The notes under the pieces were generated by a model, which saw nothing but the letters and a program-made list of their open reading frames with translations, ran no database searches and was not told where the DNA came from. Of a stretch of 5,440 nt of DNA, positions 5,422-5,440 are shown one piece after another (position 1 is the stretch's first letter; every line of letters starts with the position of its first letter). The stretch comes from Bacilli bacterium (GTDB lineage: Bacteria > Bacillota_I > Bacilli_A > ML615J-28 > CAG-313). The stretch spans positions 1 to 5,440 of the forward strand of contig CAAGKY010000050.1 of assembly GCA_900770645.1 (NCBI GenBank). Reading direction: 5' to 3'. A program made the position numbers and the translations under genes.

Positions 5422-5440
5422 AGATCGGAAGAGCGTCGTG
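5422..5440. other. Illumina TruSeq adapter sequence left at the contig end
   Basis: AGATCGGAAGAGCGTCGTG is an exact match, as remembered, to the start of the Illumina TruSeq universal adapter in read-through orientation. It is much richer in G+C than its surroundings and lies at the extreme end of the contig. It is an assembly artefact, not genomic DNA. Confidence 0.96.

Noticed and set aside
5422..5440. G+C-rich end of the window as a foreign insertion or regulatory site
   Set aside because: It matches the Illumina TruSeq adapter exactly and lies at the very end of the contig, so it is an artefact.
1..5440. CRISPR array, tRNA or rRNA gene, insertion sequence or phage genes
   Set aside because: No regularly spaced repeats, cloverleaf-like or rRNA-like stretches, transposase motifs or terminal inverted repeats were found; nearly all the sequence is explained by transporter genes and their control regions.

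Overview
The window is a very AT-rich stretch, roughly one third G+C by eye. It has strong AGGAG-type ribosome binding sites, consensus sigma-70/sigma-A promoters and T-rich intrinsic terminators, and the standard code fits everything seen (Trp as TGG, stops TAA or TAG). This suggests a low-GC Bacillota, possibly of the Erysipelotrichia or Mollicutes-related gut lineages, but the lineage guess is weak. Every supported gene lies on the minus strand, so the order of transcription runs from high to low coordinates. The last 19 bases (5422-5440) are Illumina adapter, so the contig really ends at 5421.

Layout in transcription order. (1) 5421-3451: an amino-acid ABC importer of the polar amino acid (PAAT/GlnPQ) type, made of the C-terminal end of a binding protein, a permease with an extra N-terminal membrane region, and a GlnQ-type ATPase, closed by a strong hairpin terminator at 3414-3445. 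(2) 3392-350: a complete three-gene ABC importer of the TrpXYZ-like family (lipoprotein, permease, ATPase). It has its own consensus promoter, a leader of about 250 nt, two TAATG stop/start overlaps between the genes and a terminator at 341-370. (3) 317-1: a metal-inducible-looking promoter with a perfect palindrome over the transcription start, driving the first 81 codons of a heavy-metal-associated (HMA) domain protein, probably a metal-exporting P-type ATPase.

The most interesting element is the leader of the second operon. It encodes a 22-residue peptide with a good Shine-Dalgarno site and six consecutive tyrosine codons followed by phenylalanine (HYYYYYYF). Downstream lies an intrinsic terminator just before the lipoprotein gene. 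Four leader segments show the alternating complementarity of a classical ribosome-mediated attenuator: Tyr-codon segment with segment 2, segment 2 with segment 3 (antiterminator), segment 3 with segment 4 (terminator). No T-box motif is present. The prediction is that tyrosine starvation stalls the ribosome on the Tyr codons, frees the antiterminator and turns on the importer, so this TrpXYZ-like system probably imports tyrosine or another aromatic compound. This kind of leader is familiar from proteobacterial biosynthetic operons; in low-GC Gram-positive bacteria amino-acid control is usually by T-box.
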